Positions 40,231 through 51,461 of a DNA stretch of 64,000 nt are shown here, one piece after another. Position numbers and translations under genes: made by a program. The stretch comes from Mycetohabitans sp. B8. Lineage in GTDB: Bacteria > Pseudomonadota > Gammaproteobacteria > Burkholderiales > Burkholderiaceae. The notes below the pieces were generated by a model. It was not told the DNA's origin, made no database searches, and saw nothing but the letters and a program-made list of their open reading frames with translations. Location: contig NZ_JAHLKR010000001.1 in the NCBI RefSeq assembly GCF_021991875.1, forward strand, positions 163,148 through 227,147. The letters are read 5' to 3'. The stretch's first letter is position 1; each line of letters starts with the position of its first letter.

Positions 40231-41319
40231 GTGCCTCACAAACTCGCTAACGACACTTTCCTGCGCGCGCTGCGGCGCGAACCGACCGAGTACACGCCGA
40301 TCTGGTTGATGCGCCAGGCGGGCCGCTATCTGCCCGAGTACAACGCCACGCGCGCCCGTGCGGGCAGCTTCCTCGGTTTGGCCAAGCACCCCGACTATGC
40401 GACCGAGGTGACGCTGCAGCCGCTGGATCGCTACGCGCTCGATGCAGCGATTCTATTTTCGGACATCCTGACGATCCCCGATGCGATGGGGCTGGGACTC
40501 GAATTCACGCCCGGCGAGGGCCCGCGCTTCGCGCGTCCGGTCCGCACCGAGGCCGACGTTGCCCGGCTCGCGGTGCCCGACATCGATGCGACGTTGCGCT
40601 ACGTGACCGACGCGGTTGCGCAGATCCGTCGCGCGTTGATGGGCGCCGACGGTCGCCAGCGCGTGCCGCTGATTGGCTTCTCCGGCTCGCCGTGGACGCT
40701 AGCGTGCTACATGGTCGAGGGCGGTGGCAGTGACGACTTTCGTGTCGTGAAGTCGATGCTGTATGCTAGGCCCGATCTGATGCACCGGATACTGGAGGTC
40801 AATGCGCGCGCGGTTGCCGATTATCTGAACGCGCAGATCGATGCCGGCGCGCAAGCGGTGATGATCTTCGATACCTGGGGCGGCGTGCTGGCCGACCGCA
40901 TTTACCAGTCGTTTTCACTGCAGTACATGTCCCAGGTCGTCGCGGCGCTCAAGCGCGAGCATGATGGCGAGCACGTCCCCGTGATTGTCTTTACCAAGGG
41001 CGGTGGGCAGTGGCTTGAAGCCATTGCCGAAAGCGGCGTCGATGCGGTGGGGCTGGACTGGACCGTTGATCTGGCGCGGGCGCGGGCGCGAGTGGGCGCA
41101 CGGGTCGCCTTACAAGGCAATCTCGACCCGAACGTGTTGTTTGCCCCGCCCGACGTGATTCGCGCGCAGGTCCGGCAGGTACTGGACGCCTACGGCAATT
41201 ACCCAGGGCACGTATTCAACCTCGGGCATGGCATCTCGCAATTCACGCCAGTGCAGGCGGTCACCGAACTAGTCGACGAAGTACACCAGTACAGCCGCGC
41301 AATGCGCGCCGGTGAGTGA
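40231..41319 (+). CDS. hemE: Uroporphyrinogen decarboxylase
   Basis: This 362-residue cytosolic enzyme of heme synthesis decarboxylates the four acetates of uroporphyrinogen III to give coproporphyrinogen III. Signatures are [20 protein letters not shown] (active-site Arg and Asn/Arg loop), [18 protein letters not shown], and [20 protein letters not shown]. The catalytic Asp lies in [19 protein letters not shown] start at 40231 gives the family-typical N-terminus. Length is normal. It stands alone, between a pheC remnant and priA. Confidence 0.96.
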   Translation: MPHKLANDTFLRALRREPTEYTPIWLMRQAGRYLPEYNATRARAGSFLGLAKHPDYATEVTLQPLDRYALDAAILFSDILTIPDAMGLGLEFTPGEGPRFARPVRTEADVARLAVPDIDATLRYVTDAVAQIRRALMGADGRQRVPLIGFSGSPWTLACYMVEGGGSDDFRVVKSMLYARPDLMHRILEVNARAVADYLNAQIDAGAQAVMIFDTWGGVLADRIYQSFSLQYMSQVVAALKREHDGEHVPVIVFTKGGGQWLEAIAESGVDAVGLDWTVDLARARARVGARVALQGNLDPNVLFAPPDVIRAQVRQVLDAYGNYPGHVFNLGHGISQFTPVQAVTELVDEVHQYSRAMRAGE

Positions 41320-41773
41320 GCGCCGACCGTTGCCGCAATGCACTAGCGCGGGCTCGGGTCGTCAGGAGCCCCCGGGCTCGCGCAAACTGCGGTAGCTGCG
41401 ACTTGTCAAGACCTGCCGACGGCCACTTATACACATTTTTTCGCCAACCTTGCCACATCACGGATTTTGGCGTAGCACGGTAGCATCACGTGCGGATTAT
41501 TTGAGTAACCCATTGATTTGTAAGGAAACCCGGATCAGGGCGATGTAATACCCAATCTCAGCGGAAGGCACGCCGCGCGGTCGTTCCACGGAGGCGGTCG
41601 GGGGTTTTTGCACAAAGTTATCCACAGGGATGCCGAGCGACTATGAATTTTTACGCCAAATCCATGGCTTAGCAGCGGTTGCGATGTTTTACTTTAACTT
41701 TACGCCGCCTTGTCCCCTCTCTCGGTGACGCTTCGCCGGCTCGAACCGCTGTGGCTGCGCCGACACATGACCC
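41320..41773. other. Intergenic region upstream of priA with one DnaA box
   Basis: No gene is visible. A single perfect TTATCCACA lies at 41618-41626. One isolated box is not enough to argue for an origin; it may be chance or a DnaA-responsive promoter element ahead of priA. Confidence 0.4.
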
Positions 41774-44065
41774 ATGCAACCGACGCTTTTTCGTTACGTC
41801 CGAGTCGCGCTGGACCATCCGCTTTCGGCACTGTACGACTACCGCTGGAGCCTGCCGTCGCAGCCGCTGCCCGGCATGCTCGTGCAAGTGCCATTGGGCC
41901 GCCGGCAGACGGTGGGACTGGTCATCGAGGTCGCGGATACGACTGACGTGCCACAGGTTCGGTTGCGAGACGTCCAAGGCGCGTGCATCGATTGCCCGCC
42001 GCTGAACGCGGACTGGCTTCAATTGATCGCGTTTGCCGCGGATTACTATCAGCGCGGCCGCGGCGAGGTGGCGTTGCCAGCGTTGCCGCAAGCGTTGCGC
42101 GATGCGGCCCGTTGGCCACGGTTGTTCGCGCGCGAGCCGGCCTATCGGCTGACGGCGGCCGGACGCGACAGGCTGCCTGACGCATTGCCGGCTCGCGCGA
42201 CGGCGTTGCGACGGCTCGCCCAGGCATTGTTGTTGGCGGATACGCTGGGCGCCGACGATGTCCGCGCGATCCACCCGAAGGCCGTTGCGATGCTCGAGCA
42301 GTGGCAGGGGCACGGATGGGTCCACGTGCAATGGCGTGGCGCCGTCGAGGCAATGGAAATGAGCGGCACGACGCAGCCGCTGGGGCGGGCCGAGCACGAT
42401 GTCTCATCGCGGCTGGACCCGTGCCCGGTGCCCGAACTCAATGCTGAACAGCGGGCGGCAGTCGAGGCGATCGACGCCGCCCGGGGCTTCGCGCCGTTCG
42501 TATTGCATGGCGTGACCGGCAGTGGCAAAACCGAGGTGTACCTGCACAGCTTGGCTGCCTTGTTCGCCCGTCGGCCCGATGCGCAGGCGCTAGTGATGGT
42601 GCCGGAGATCAACCTAACGCCGCAATTCGAAGCGGTATTCCGAGCACGTTTTTCGCACTGGCCGGCTACCGCCTTGGTGACCTTGCACAGTGGTTTGGCA
42701 GACGGCGAGCGAGCGCGTAATTGGCTGGCGGCGCACGCTGCCGGTGCGCGGATCGTGCTGGGCACGCGGATGGCGGTGCTCGCGTCGCTGCCGCGGTTGG
42801 CGCTGATTATCGTCGACGAAGAACACGAGCCCGCCTATAAGCAGCAAGAAGGGCTGCGCTACTCTGCACGGGACCTGGCGGTGTGGCGGGCCAAGCAATT
42901 GAGCGTCCCCGTCGTGCTCGGTTCGGCCACGCCGTCGCTCGAAACTTGGTGGCACGCGTGCCAGCGCCGCTACACGACGTTGGCGTTGTCGCGACGCGCG
43001 GTCGCGGACGCGACGTTGCCTCGGGTCAGGCTAATCGACATGGAGGCGGAGAAACAGACGGGCCGTCATCGCGCAGACGGGTTGTCGATGCCGCTCGTGA
43101 AAGCGTTGCAAGAGCGCTTGGCGCGCGGCGAACAAAGCCTGGTGTTCCTGAACCGCCGGGGCTACGCGCCGGTGCTGGCCTGCGACGCATGCGGCTGGGT
43201 CACAGGCTGCCCGCGCTGCAGCGCGTATATGGTGCTGCACAAGCCCGAACAGCGCATGCGATGCCATCACTGCGGCGGGGAGAGCCGCATCCCGCGGGCA
43301 TGTCCGGCGTGTGGCAACGTCGACCTGGCGCCGTTCGGCCGCGGTACGCAGCGTATCGAGGAGGCGCTTGGTGCGGCGGTGCCCGGTGCGCGAGTGTTGC
43401 GCATCGATGCGGATAGCACGCGGCGCAAGGGTAGTGCACAGGCTTTGTTGTCCGGGGTGCACGCCGGCGATGTCGATATCCTGGTCGGCACACAGATGAT
43501 CGCGAAGGGACATGACTTTCAACGGGTCACGCTGGTCGGCGTGCTGAATGCGGATGCCGCGTTGTTCTCGCATGATTTTCGCGCGGGGGAACGGCTGTTC
43601 GCGCAATTAATGCAAGTCTCGGGCCGGGCCGGGCGGGGCGGCGCCCGCGGCGAGGTGCTAATCCAGACCGGCCATGTGCGGCACGCGTTATATGCGGCGC
43701 TGGCGCGCCACGATTACGTGGGTTTTGCCGAGACGACACTGGCTGAGCGGCGCGACGCGCATCTGCCGCCCTTCGTTTTCCAGGCATTGCTGCGCGCCGA
43801 AGCGCGCGGCTTAGACGACGCGCTGCGGTTTCTCAATGAAGCCGCCGCGATACTCGACGCGGTACCCGGCGCCGAGTGCGTGACGCGCTATGATCCGGTA
43901 CCGCTGAACATCGTCAAGGTGATGCACGTGCACCGCGCACAGCTGCTGCTCGAAAGCGCTTCGCGCGCCGCGCTGCAGCGTACGCTGCGCGCTTGGGTGC
44001 CGCGGTTGCGCGAACTCAAGGGGGCGCTGCGCTGGAATGTGGAAGTCGATCCGCTGGATATCTGA
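41774..44065 (+). CDS. priA: Primosomal replication-restart helicase PriA
   Basis: This 763-residue superfamily-2 helicase restarts collapsed replication forks. The N-terminal 3'-end-binding domain begins RVALDHPLSALYDY. The helicase core has Walker A LHGVTGSGKTEVYLHSLAAL, MVPEINLTPQFE and Walker B DEEH (LIIVDEEHEPAYK). Eight Cys form two zinc sites (CDACGWVTGCPRC; CHHCGGESRIPRACPACG). VLNADAALFSHDFRAGERLF and VSGRAGRGGARGEVLIQT follow. Length is typical for beta-proteobacteria. It is monocistronic. Confidence 0.96.
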   Translation: MQPTLFRYVRVALDHPLSALYDYRWSLPSQPLPGMLVQVPLGRRQTVGLVIEVADTTDVPQVRLRDVQGACIDCPPLNADWLQLIAFAADYYQRGRGEVALPALPQALRDAARWPRLFAREPAYRLTAAGRDRLPDALPARATALRRLAQALLLADTLGADDVRAIHPKAVAMLEQWQGHGWVHVQWRGAVEAMEMSGTTQPLGRAEHDVSSRLDPCPVPELNAEQRAAVEAIDAARGFAPFVLHGVTGSGKTEVYLHSLAALFARRPDAQALVMVPEINLTPQFEAVFRARFSHWPATALVTLHSGLADGERARNWLAAHAAGARIVLGTRMAVLASLPRLALIIVDEEHEPAYKQQEGLRYSARDLAVWRAKQLSVPVVLGSATPSLETWWHACQRRYTTLALSRRAVADATLPRVRLIDMEAEKQTGRHRADGLSMPLVKALQERLARGEQSLVFLNRRGYAPVLACDACGWVTGCPRCSAYMVLHKPEQRMRCHHCGGESRIPRACPACGNVDLAPFGRGTQRIEEALGAAVPGARVLRIDADSTRRKGSAQALLSGVHAGDVDILVGTQMIAKGHDFQRVTLVGVLNADAALFSHDFRAGERLFAQLMQVSGRAGRGGARGEVLIQTGHVRHALYAALARHDYVGFAETTLAERRDAHLPPFVFQALLRAEARGLDDALRFLNEAAAILDAVPGAECVTRYDPVPLNIVKVMHVHRAQLLLESASRAALQRTLRAWVPRLRELKGALRWNVEVDPLDI

Positions 44066-44765
44066 GTGCGCATGGCATGACGCCCTATCCTTTTAGCGAA
44101 GCCGTTGTTCAGCTTTGCGCGCCGCGTCTGATCAGGTCAAATCGCGCGGTAGCGTCGCGACGGTGCTTGCATGGATCGCTTGGAACGAAAAGACGGAACC
44201 GAAGGACGCACACGAGCGGCACCGTCAACGAAGTAGCCGGCTGCGTGCTGTCAGTGTCCGTATCCGGTAGCTACGGGGCGGATTCCGGCCAATGAGTTCC
44301 CCGGTGACGGGCGAGCGCCGCAGCGGCGTGTCCGTGGGCGAACCGATGCGAGTGTACGGCAGTTGTGCCGATTGCCGGCACCGCGACGCCGACGCAAAAA
44401 GTCTTGAGCACACCATGGCAAGTCTCTCCGTATTCAGTCCCTGCTTCGGTCCTGGCGTGGCCGATAGCCGCCGACGCCGGCCCGACGATGAACGCGTGTC
44501 GCCGCGCGACGGGTGCGATGCGCTTGCCTCGTCTTGCTGCGTCCTCCATCTTGATAACGGCGGACTGCCCCGTCTCGATGACTAGGGAAAACACCAACGT
44601 CCAGCCGCTCGATTCGTTGCGCAAGCAACTCCGTAAACCCTTGTAAATAAATAACTTATCGAGGTGCAGCCCTCGGCTGGAAAAGGTTGCGCCTTTTTTA
44701 TGTGCGCAGTACGATCAGCCAGATTTTTTCGAGCGGTCCGGCGGCGACGCCGATGGAAAGGAATC
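44066..44765. other. Intergenic region between priA and putA
   Basis: About 700 bases hold short frames on both strands (up to 117 codons) that resemble no family I recognise. The part near 44400-44640 might contain a decayed gene, but no motif supports it. A weak hairpin AAAAGG/CCTTTT with T-run lies at 44681-44700. The putA promoter must be here; PutA usually represses its own promoter. Confidence 0.4.
44681..44700 (+). terminator. Weak possible terminator before putA
   Basis: AAAAGG pairs with CCTTTT around a short loop, followed by T residues. Short and A/T-rich, so stability is low. Confidence 0.3.
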
Positions 44766-47700
44766 ATGGCTAGCACCACCCTTGGCGTTAAAGTTGACGA
44801 TCTGCTGCGGACCCGACTCAAAGAAGCGGCCTTGCGTCTGGAACGCACGCCGCACTGGCTGATCAAGCAGGCAATTTTCGCGTACCTGGAGAAAATTGAG
44901 CACGGTACGTTGCCTCCCGAGTTGTCGCCGTCCAATGGGGTGGCCGACGCCGGCGAGTCGGGCATCGAACCGGACGACGGCGCGCCGCACCCGTTCCTGG
45001 AATTTGCGCAGAACGTGCAGCCGCAGTCGGTGCTGCGTGCGGCGATCACCGCGGCCTATCGGCGTCCGGAGCCGGAGTGCGTGCCGTTCCTAATCGGACA
45101 GGCGCGGCTGGCGGCGCCACTGGCCAGCGACGTTCAGATGCTCGCCACGCGCTTGGTCGAGGCGTTGCGCGCTAAGCGTACCGGCGGTGGCGTCGAAGGG
45201 TTAATCCATGAGTTCTCGCTGTCGAGCCAGGAAGGCGTCGCGCTGATGTGCGTGGCCGAGGCACTGCTGCGGATTCCGGACCGGGCCACGCGCGATGCGC
45301 TGATCCGTGACAAGATCAGCAAGGGCGACTGGAAGTCGCACGTCGGCCATGCCTCGTCGCTGTTCGTCAACGCCGCGACATGGGGCTTGATGATCACGGG
45401 CAAGCTGGTCGCGACCAACAGCGAGGTGGGCCTGTCGTGCGCACTCACGCGGATAATCGGCAAGGGTGGCGAGCCGTTGATCCGCAAGGGCGTGGGCATG
45501 GCAATGCGGTTGATGGGCGAGCAATTCGTCGCCGGCGAGACGATTTCCGAGGCGCTGGCGAACGGTCGGAAATACGAGGCGTGCGGCTTTCGCTATTCGT
45601 ATGACATGCTCGGCGAGGCGGCAACGACCGACGAAGATGCTCAGCATTACTATGCATTGTACGAGCAGGCGATCCACGCGATCGGCAAGGCCGCGGGCGG
45701 GCGCGGCATCTACGACGGACCGGGGATCTCGATCAAGCTGTCGGCGTTGCATGCGCGATACTCGCGCGCGCAGTACGAGCGCGTGATGAGCGAGTTGCTG
45801 CCGCGGGTGCGAGCGCTGGCACGCCTGGCGCGCCGCTACGATATCGGCCTGAACATCGATGCAGAGGAAGCGCAGCGGCTGGAGATCTCGCTGGATCTGC
45901 TCGAGGCGTTGTGCTTCGACCCGGAGCTGGCCGGCTGGAACGGCATCGGCTTTGTCGTGCAGGCGTACCAGAAGCGTTGTCCGTTCGTGATCGACTACTT
46001 GCTTGATCTGGCCCGCCGCAGCGGCCATCGCCTGATGGTGCGGCTGGTCAAGGGCGCGTACTGGGACAGCGAGATCAAGCGGGCGCAGGTGGATGGGCTC
46101 GAAGGCTACCCCGTCTACACCCGCAAGGTCTACACTGACGTGTCCTATCTCGCGTGTGCAAAGAAACTGCTGGGCGCGCCCGATGCAGTGTACCCTCAGT
46201 TCGCCACGCACAACGCTCATACGTTGTCGGCGATCTACCATTTGGCGGGCCGGAACTATTATCCGGGCCAGTACGAGTTCCAGTGCCTGCACGGGATGGG
46301 CGAGCCGCTGTACGAGGAAGTGACCGGCCGCGACAAGCTCAATCGTGCGTGCCGCGTGTACGCGCCGGTTGGCACCCATGAGACGCTGCTCGCATACCTA
46401 GTGCGTCGGCTGCTGGAGAACGGTGCGAACACATCATTCGTGAACCGGGTTGCCGATGAGGCGGTGCCCGTGGGCGAACTGGTGGCCGATCCGGTCGGCG
46501 AGGCATCGCGGATCGTGCCGCTCGGCGCGCCCCACCCCAAGATCCCGTTGCCGCGCGCGCTGTATGGCAGCGAACGGGTCAACTCAATGGGGCTGGACCT
46601 GTCCAATGAGCATCGCCTCGCGTCGCTGTCGTCGGCATTACTCGCGAGCGCCAACGTGATGTGGCATGCCGCGCCGACGCTGCCGCCCGGCGAGGTAGTG
46701 AGCGGCACGCCGCGTGAAGTGCGCAACCCCGCCGATCATCGCGACGTGGTCGGCACGGTGGTGGACGCGACGGCCGAGCACGTGCAAGCCGCGCTCGCCA
46801 CCGCGCTCACGACCGCGCCGATCTGGCAAGCCACGCCCGTGCAGGCGCGCGCCGACTGCCTGGAGCGCGCCGCCGACCTGCTCGAAGCGCGGACCCATGC
46901 GCTCATGGGGCTGGTCGTGCGCGAGGCGGGCAAGTCGTTGTCGAATGCGATCTCCGAGATCCGCGAGGCGATTGATTTTCTGCGCTATTACTCGACTCAA
47001 ATCCGCGGCGAGTTTTCCAACGACACGCACCGTCCGCTTGGGCCGATTGTCTGTATCAGTCCATGGAATTTTCCGCTGGCGATCTTTATGGGCCAGGTCG
47101 CGGCGGCGCTGGCCGCCGGCAATACGGTGCTGGCGAAACCCGCCGAGCAGACGCCGCTGATTGCCGCGCAGGCGGTGCGCATCCTGCACGAGGCCGGCGT
47201 TCCAACGGGCGCCGTGCAATTGCTGCCCGGCGACGGGGAGCGGGTGGGCGCTGCGTTGGTCGCCGATCCGCGTACCCGTGGCGTGATGTTTACCGGCTCC
47301 ACCGAGGTCGCACGCGTCATCAACCGCACGCTATCCGAACGGCTGGGCCCGGACGGCAAGCCGATTGCGCTGATCGCCGAGACCGGCGGCCAGAACGCGA
47401 TGATCGTCGATTCGTCGGCGCTGGCCCAGCAGGTCGTCGCGGACGTGTTGCAGTCGGCGTTCGACTCGGCCGGCCAGCGGTGTTCGGCGCTACGCGTGCT
47501 GTGCCTGCAGGAGGACGTGGCGCGGCGCACGTTGCAGATGCTGACCGGCGCAATGCGCGAATTGTCGATTGGCAATCCAGATCGTCTGTCTACCGACGTC
47601 GGCCCGGTCATCGATGCCGAAGCCAAGCGCGGCATCGAAGCGCATATCGCGGCGATGCGCGACAAGGGCCACAAGGTGTTCCAATTGCCGCTGCCGCACG

Positions 47701-48689
47701 GCTGTCAGCATGGCACGTTCGTGCCGCCGACACTGATTGAGCTCGACAGCATCGACGAGTTGGAGCGCGAGGTGTTCGGTCCGGTGCTGCATGTGGTGCG
47801 CTACCGTCGCAATGCGCTGGCATCGCTGCTGGAGGCTATCCGTGCGACCGGCTATGGACTGACGCTAGGGGTCCACACGCGGATCGATGAGACGATCGAC
47901 CACGTCATCGAGCGTGTGCATGTGGGCAATATCTATGTGAACCGCAACGTGATCGGTGCGGTGGTCGGCGTGCAGCCGTTCGGCGGAGAAGGGCTCTCGG
48001 GCACGGGGCCGAAGGCGGGTGGACCGCTGTACCTGCATCGGCTGCTGGCCAAACGTCCGAACGGCATACCCGCGTCGTTGGCCAGGTCACTGAGTGAGGA
48101 GACGCCGGCCGGCGGCGGACCGGTGGCGGCGCTCACGGCGTTTCGCGACTGGTTGATCAGCGAGTACGATGCCCAACTCGCCGCTCGTTGCGACGGTTAC
48201 CTGAGCCAGGTGCTCGTCGGTGCCACGGCCGCACTGCCAGGCCCGACAGGGGAGCGCAACACCTATGCGCTCAGCGCACGTGGCACGGTACTGTGCAGTG
48301 CGTCGACGGCCAGCGGCGCACGCGCACAGTTGGCGGCGGTGCTGGCCACCGGCAACCGCGCGCTGTTCATCGGCGCGAGCGGCGAGCAACTGGTTGGCGC
48401 GCTGCCGGCCGCGTTGCACAGCCACGCGGCGGTGAGCCGCGACGGTGACCTCGACGTCGAGTATGATGCCGTGCTGTTCGAGGGTGACAGCGATGCGTTG
48501 CAATCGCTGGTGCGGCAAATCGCCGCGCGCGGCGGCCCGATCGTCGGCGTGCAGGGCGTTGCGGCTGGCGCGTTCGACGATGGCGCCTTCGGCGACGACT
48601 ATGCGCTTGAGCGACTGTTGACCGAGCGCTCGGTGAGCGTCAACACAGCCGCCGCGGGCGGGAATGCCAGTTTGATGGCAATCGGCTAA
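44766..48689 (+). CDS. putA: Trifunctional proline dehydrogenase / P5C dehydrogenase / DNA-binding repressor PutA
   Basis: This 1307-residue membrane-associated flavoenzyme oxidises proline to glutamate. Residues 1-47 form a ribbon-helix-helix (TTLGVKVDDLLRTRLKEAA), so it is also the repressor of its own gene. The PRODH barrel (about 200-540) has YDMLGEAATTDEDAQHYYAL, RGIYDGPGISIKLSALHARY and LMVRLVKGAYWDSEIKRAQ. The aldehyde dehydrogenase domain (about 620-1100) has ISPWNFPLAIFMGQVAAALA, catalytic Glu in LIAETGGQNAM and catalytic Cys in DSAGQRCSALRVL. A C-terminal ALDH-like domain closes the substrate tunnel. ATG 44766 is chosen from its ribosome binding site and the RHH start. Confidence 0.97.
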   Translation: MASTTLGVKVDDLLRTRLKEAALRLERTPHWLIKQAIFAYLEKIEHGTLPPELSPSNGVADAGESGIEPDDGAPHPFLEFAQNVQPQSVLRAAITAAYRRPEPECVPFLIGQARLAAPLASDVQMLATRLVEALRAKRTGGGVEGLIHEFSLSSQEGVALMCVAEALLRIPDRATRDALIRDKISKGDWKSHVGHASSLFVNAATWGLMITGKLVATNSEVGLSCALTRIIGKGGEPLIRKGVGMAMRLMGEQFVAGETISEALANGRKYEACGFRYSYDMLGEAATTDEDAQHYYALYEQAIHAIGKAAGGRGIYDGPGISIKLSALHARYSRAQYERVMSELLPRVRALARLARRYDIGLNIDAEEAQRLEISLDLLEALCFDPELAGWNGIGFVVQAYQKRCPFVIDYLLDLARRSGHRLMVRLVKGAYWDSEIKRAQVDGLEGYPVYTRKVYTDVSYLACAKKLLGAPDAVYPQFATHNAHTLSAIYHLAGRNYYPGQYEFQCLHGMGEPLYEEVTGRDKLNRACRVYAPVGTHETLLAYLVRRLLENGANTSFVNRVADEAVPVGELVADPVGEASRIVPLGAPHPKIPLPRALYGSERVNSMGLDLSNEHRLASLSSALLASANVMWHAAPTLPPGEVVSGTPREVRNPADHRDVVGTVVDATAEHVQAALATALTTAPIWQATPVQARADCLERAADLLEARTHALMGLVVREAGKSLSNAISEIREAIDFLRYYSTQIRGEFSNDTHRPLGPIVCISPWNFPLAIFMGQVAAALAAGNTVLAKPAEQTPLIAAQAVRILHEAGVPTGAVQLLPGDGERVGAALVADPRTRGVMFTGSTEVARVINRTLSERLGPDGKPIALIAETGGQNAMIVDSSALAQQVVADVLQSAFDSAGQRCSALRVLCLQEDVARRTLQMLTGAMRELSIGNPDRLSTDVGPVIDAEAKRGIEAHIAAMRDKGHKVFQLPLPHGCQHGTFVPPTLIELDSIDELEREVFGPVLHVVRYRRNALASLLEAIRATGYGLTLGVHTRIDETIDHVIERVHVGNIYVNRNVIGAVVGVQPFGGEGLSGTGPKAGGPLYLHRLLAKRPNGIPASLARSLSEETPAGGGPVAALTAFRDWLISEYDAQLAARCDGYLSQVLVGATAALPGPTGERNTYALSARGTVLCSASTASGARAQLAAVLATGNRALFIGASGEQLVGALPAALHSHAAVSRDGDLDVEYDAVLFEGDSDALQSLVRQIAARGGPIVGVQGVAAGAFDDGAFGDDYALERLLTERSVSVNTAAAGGNASLMAIG

Positions 48690-48778
48690 ACACCACTTGG
48701 TCGCTTGACACGAAGCGAGGCGGGGCACGGCGGACTCCGGGCGACGCCTCACCCTTAAAGCCAAAAGGAGATGTCTCG

Positions 48779-49930
48779 ATGGAGTACACGATGAAAAAGC
48801 TGACGGGTGCGATGTTGTTCGCCGCTTTGTCGGTTGCGGGGAGCGTAGCGCACGCGCAGCAGGCAGAGCAGGTGAAGGTGGGCTTTGCCGCACCGATGAC
48901 CGGCGCCCAAGCGCACTATGGCAAGGACATGCACAACGGCATCGTGCTTGCGATCGAGGACTTCAACGCGACCAAGCCGGTGATCGGCGGCAAGCCGGTG
49001 CAAATCGTGCTGGACACTGGCGATGACCAGGCCGACCCGCGTACCGGCACGACCGTTGCGCAAAAGCTCGTCGACGACGGTATCAAGGGCATGCTCGGCC
49101 ATTTCAACTCGGGGACAACGATTCCGGCATCGCGCATCTATGCGAACGCCGGGATTGCGCAGATCGCGATGGCAACCGCGCCGGAATACACGCAGCAGGG
49201 CTATAAAACGACGTTCCGGATGATGACCTCTGACACGCAGCAAGGCTCGGTGGCTGGCACGTTCGCGGCGAGGACGCTGAAACTGAAGAAGGTTGTGATC
49301 ATCGACGACCGAACTGCGTATGGCCAAGGCCTGGCTGATCAGTTCGAGAAGGCCGCGAAGGCCTCGGGCGCGAAAATTCTTGAGCGCGAGTACACGAACG
49401 ACAAAGCGGTCGACTTCAAGGCGATTCTAACCAAGGTGAAGTCGGTGACGCCGGATCTGGTCTACTATGGCGGCGCGGACGCGCAAGCCGCTCCGATGGT
49501 CAAGCAAATGAAGGCGCTAGGGATCAAGGCGCCGCTCATGGCTGGCGAAATGGTCAAGACCGACACGTTCCTGAAGATCGCGGGCGACGCCGCCAATGGC
49601 ACAATCGCGTCGCTGGCGGGCCTGCCGCTGGGAGAAATGCCGGGTGGCAAGGACTATGTCGCGAAGTACAAGAAGCGTTTCGGCGAAGATGTACAGACCT
49701 ATTCACCGTATGCGTACGATGGCGCGATGGCCCTATTCGAAGCGATGAAGCAGGCCAACTCAACCGATCCGGCGAAGTACCTGCCGGCGCTGGCGAGGAC
49801 CGACATGTCGGGCGTCACGGCCAAGCACGTCGCGTACGACGCGAAGGGCGACCTAAAGAACGGTGGTATCACGCTGTACAAGGTCGTCAACGGCCAATGG
49901 ACCCCGCTGCAAAGCGTGGGCGGTCAGTAA
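48779..49930 (+). CDS. Branched-chain amino acid ABC transporter substrate-binding protein (LivK/LivJ-like)
   Basis: This 383-residue periplasmic binding protein has a signal peptide ending AHAQQA, then [20 protein letters not shown] then [13 protein letters not shown], the start of a type I periplasmic binding fold, and later [20 protein letters not shown] and [19 protein letters not shown] good AAGGAG ribosome binding site precedes ATG 48779; ATG 48791 is the alternative. No permease or ATPase gene is adjacent. The only such genes in the window, livH and livF at 23 kb, are decayed, so this is an orphan component. It lies 89 bases after putA and may be cotranscribed with it. Confidence 0.92.
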   Translation: MEYTMKKLTGAMLFAALSVAGSVAHAQQAEQVKVGFAAPMTGAQAHYGKDMHNGIVLAIEDFNATKPVIGGKPVQIVLDTGDDQADPRTGTTVAQKLVDDGIKGMLGHFNSGTTIPASRIYANAGIAQIAMATAPEYTQQGYKTTFRMMTSDTQQGSVAGTFAARTLKLKKVVIIDDRTAYGQGLADQFEKAAKASGAKILEREYTNDKAVDFKAILTKVKSVTPDLVYYGGADAQAAPMVKQMKALGIKAPLMAGEMVKTDTFLKIAGDAANGTIASLAGLPLGEMPGGKDYVAKYKKRFGEDVQTYSPYAYDGAMALFEAMKQANSTDPAKYLPALARTDMSGVTAKHVAYDAKGDLKNGGITLYKVVNGQWTPLQSVGGQ

Positions 49931-49960
49931 GTCGCAGCCGAGCGCTCGTGCGTGGATGAC

Positions 49961-49980
49961 GCGAGCTTACTCGCTTATTT
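49961..49980 (+). terminator. Short hairpin between convergent genes
   Basis: GCGAG pairs with CTCGC around CTTA, followed by TTATTT. It lies between the binding-protein gene and the convergent sdaA. The stem is only five base pairs. Confidence 0.4.
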
Positions 49981-49988
49981 GCGTACCG

Positions 49989-51377
49989 TCAGCACTCGAC
50001 GATGTTCACGGCGAGGCCGCCGCGGGACGTCTCCTTGTACTTCGTTTTCATGTCGGCGCCGGTCTCGCGCATCGTCTTGATCACCGAATCGAGTGACACG
50101 TAGTGCGAGCCGTCGCCGCGCAGTGCCATCCGCGCGGCATTGACGGCCTTGACCGACGCCATCGCATTGCGCTCAATGCAGGGGATTTGCACCATGCCAC
50201 CCACCGGGTCGCAGGTCAACCCCAGGTTGTGCTCCATGCCGATCTCCGCTGCATTCTCGACTTGCGCGGGCGTGGCCCCCATGACCGCGGCCAGCGCGCC
50301 GGCCGCCATCGAGCAGGCGACCCCAACCTCGCCCTGGCAACCGACCTCGGCGCCGGAGATCGATGCATTAAGCTTGTACAGGATGCCGATCGCTCCTGCG
50401 GTCAACAAGAAATCGATAACGCCCGCGTCGTTAGCGCCAGGCACGAACCGCGTGTAGTAATGCAGCACAGCTGGGATAATCCCGGCTGCGCCGTTCGTTG
50501 GCGCTGTCACCACGCGGGCCCCGGCTGCGTTTTCCTCGTTGACCGCGATCGCGTACAAATTGATCCAATCCACCATGGAGAGTGGATCGCGCAATGCCAC
50601 CTCGGGCTTGCCCGACAGGTCGCGATACAACTGAGGCGCCCGCCGGCGCACCTGGAACGGGCCCGGCAGGTTGCCGTTCGCCGCAGGGTTGCCGATGCCG
50701 CAACCGCGCGCGACGCATGACTGCATCACGTCCCAGATACGCAGGAGATCGGCACGGATCGCGTCGTCGCTACGCCATATTCGCTCATTCTCGAACATCA
50801 GTTGTGCGATGGTGCGCCCGGTCTGCGTACATCGCTGCAACAACTCGCTGCCGGTCGAGAAAGGGTGTGGCAGCTGCTCGTGCGCATTGAGCACGCGTGT
50901 ATTGGACGCACCGGCCGTGACCACGAAGCCGCCCCCCACGGACAGATAGGTCGATTCGCGCAGCACGCCGCCGGCGGCGTCGAGCGCCCGTAGCTTTAAG
51001 CCGTTCGGATGTTCGGGCAACGCCTGCCGGTAGAACACGATATGCTCCTTTGGCAGGAACGGAACCGGATGCGTGCCGAGTAGCGCAAGCGTGCGCGACG
51101 AGGCGACGTGCTCGAGCTTGCCCGCGATCGTCTCGGCCTGCACGGTGTCCGGCGCCTCGCCAAGCAGGCCGAGCATGACGCCACGGTCGGTGCCATGGCC
51201 CTTGCCGGTCGCGCCGAGCGAGCCATAGAGCTCGACCTTGACCGATGCGGTGGTCGGCAGCAAGAGGTCGCGCTGCAAACCTTGCGCGAACAGCAGTGCG
51301 GCACGCATTGGGCCGACCGTGTGCGAGCTCGACGGGCCAATGCCAATCTTGAACAAATCGAATACGCTGACGGCCAT
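49989..51377 (-). CDS. sdaA: L-serine ammonia-lyase, iron-sulfur dependent
   Basis: This 462-residue [4Fe-4S] enzyme deaminates L-serine to pyruvate and ammonia. The beta domain starts [20 protein letters not shown]; the alpha domain carries cluster Cys residues in [33 protein letters not shown] and near the C-terminus (NIVEC). Single-chain length is typical for proteobacteria. It lies downstream of gcvP on the same strand, separated by a truncated alginate lyase gene. GCV supplies methylene-THF used by GlyA to make serine from glycine, so the pathway context is coherent. Confidence 0.96.
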   Translation of the reverse strand: MAVSVFDLFKIGIGPSSSHTVGPMRAALLFAQGLQRDLLLPTTASVKVELYGSLGATGKGHGTDRGVMLGLLGEAPDTVQAETIAGKLEHVASSRTLALLGTHPVPFLPKEHIVFYRQALPEHPNGLKLRALDAAGGVLRESTYLSVGGGFVVTAGASNTRVLNAHEQLPHPFSTGSELLQRCTQTGRTIAQLMFENERIWRSDDAIRADLLRIWDVMQSCVARGCGIGNPAANGNLPGPFQVRRRAPQLYRDLSGKPEVALRDPLSMVDWINLYAIAVNEENAAGARVVTAPTNGAAGIIPAVLHYYTRFVPGANDAGVIDFLLTAGAIGILYKLNASISGAEVGCQGEVGVACSMAAGALAAVMGATPAQVENAAEIGMEHNLGLTCDPVGGMVQIPCIERNAMASVKAVNAARMALRGDGSHYVSLDSVIKTMRETGADMKTKYKETSRGGLAVNIVEC

Positions 51378-51461
51378 GGCGACTCCAGAAGTGTCACGCT
51401 ACGCCCGCGGCCGGACCAGCGGGGCAGGCGGTTGCAATGCTGATGTTGCGCTCGCGTTGTT

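Noticed and set aside
41618..41626. Perfect DnaA box upstream of priA as part of an origin
   Set aside because: A single box without neighbours or an A/T-rich unwinding stretch; 30 kb from the better candidate.
44271..44624. 117-codon minus-strand frame between priA and putA
   Set aside because: No motif or signal recognised and no supporting context; not listed as a gene.
45201..46379. 392-codon open frame on the minus strand inside putA
   Set aside because: Antisense shadow of a G/C-rich gene; sequence is Arg/His/Gln-rich with no family features, while putA is certain.
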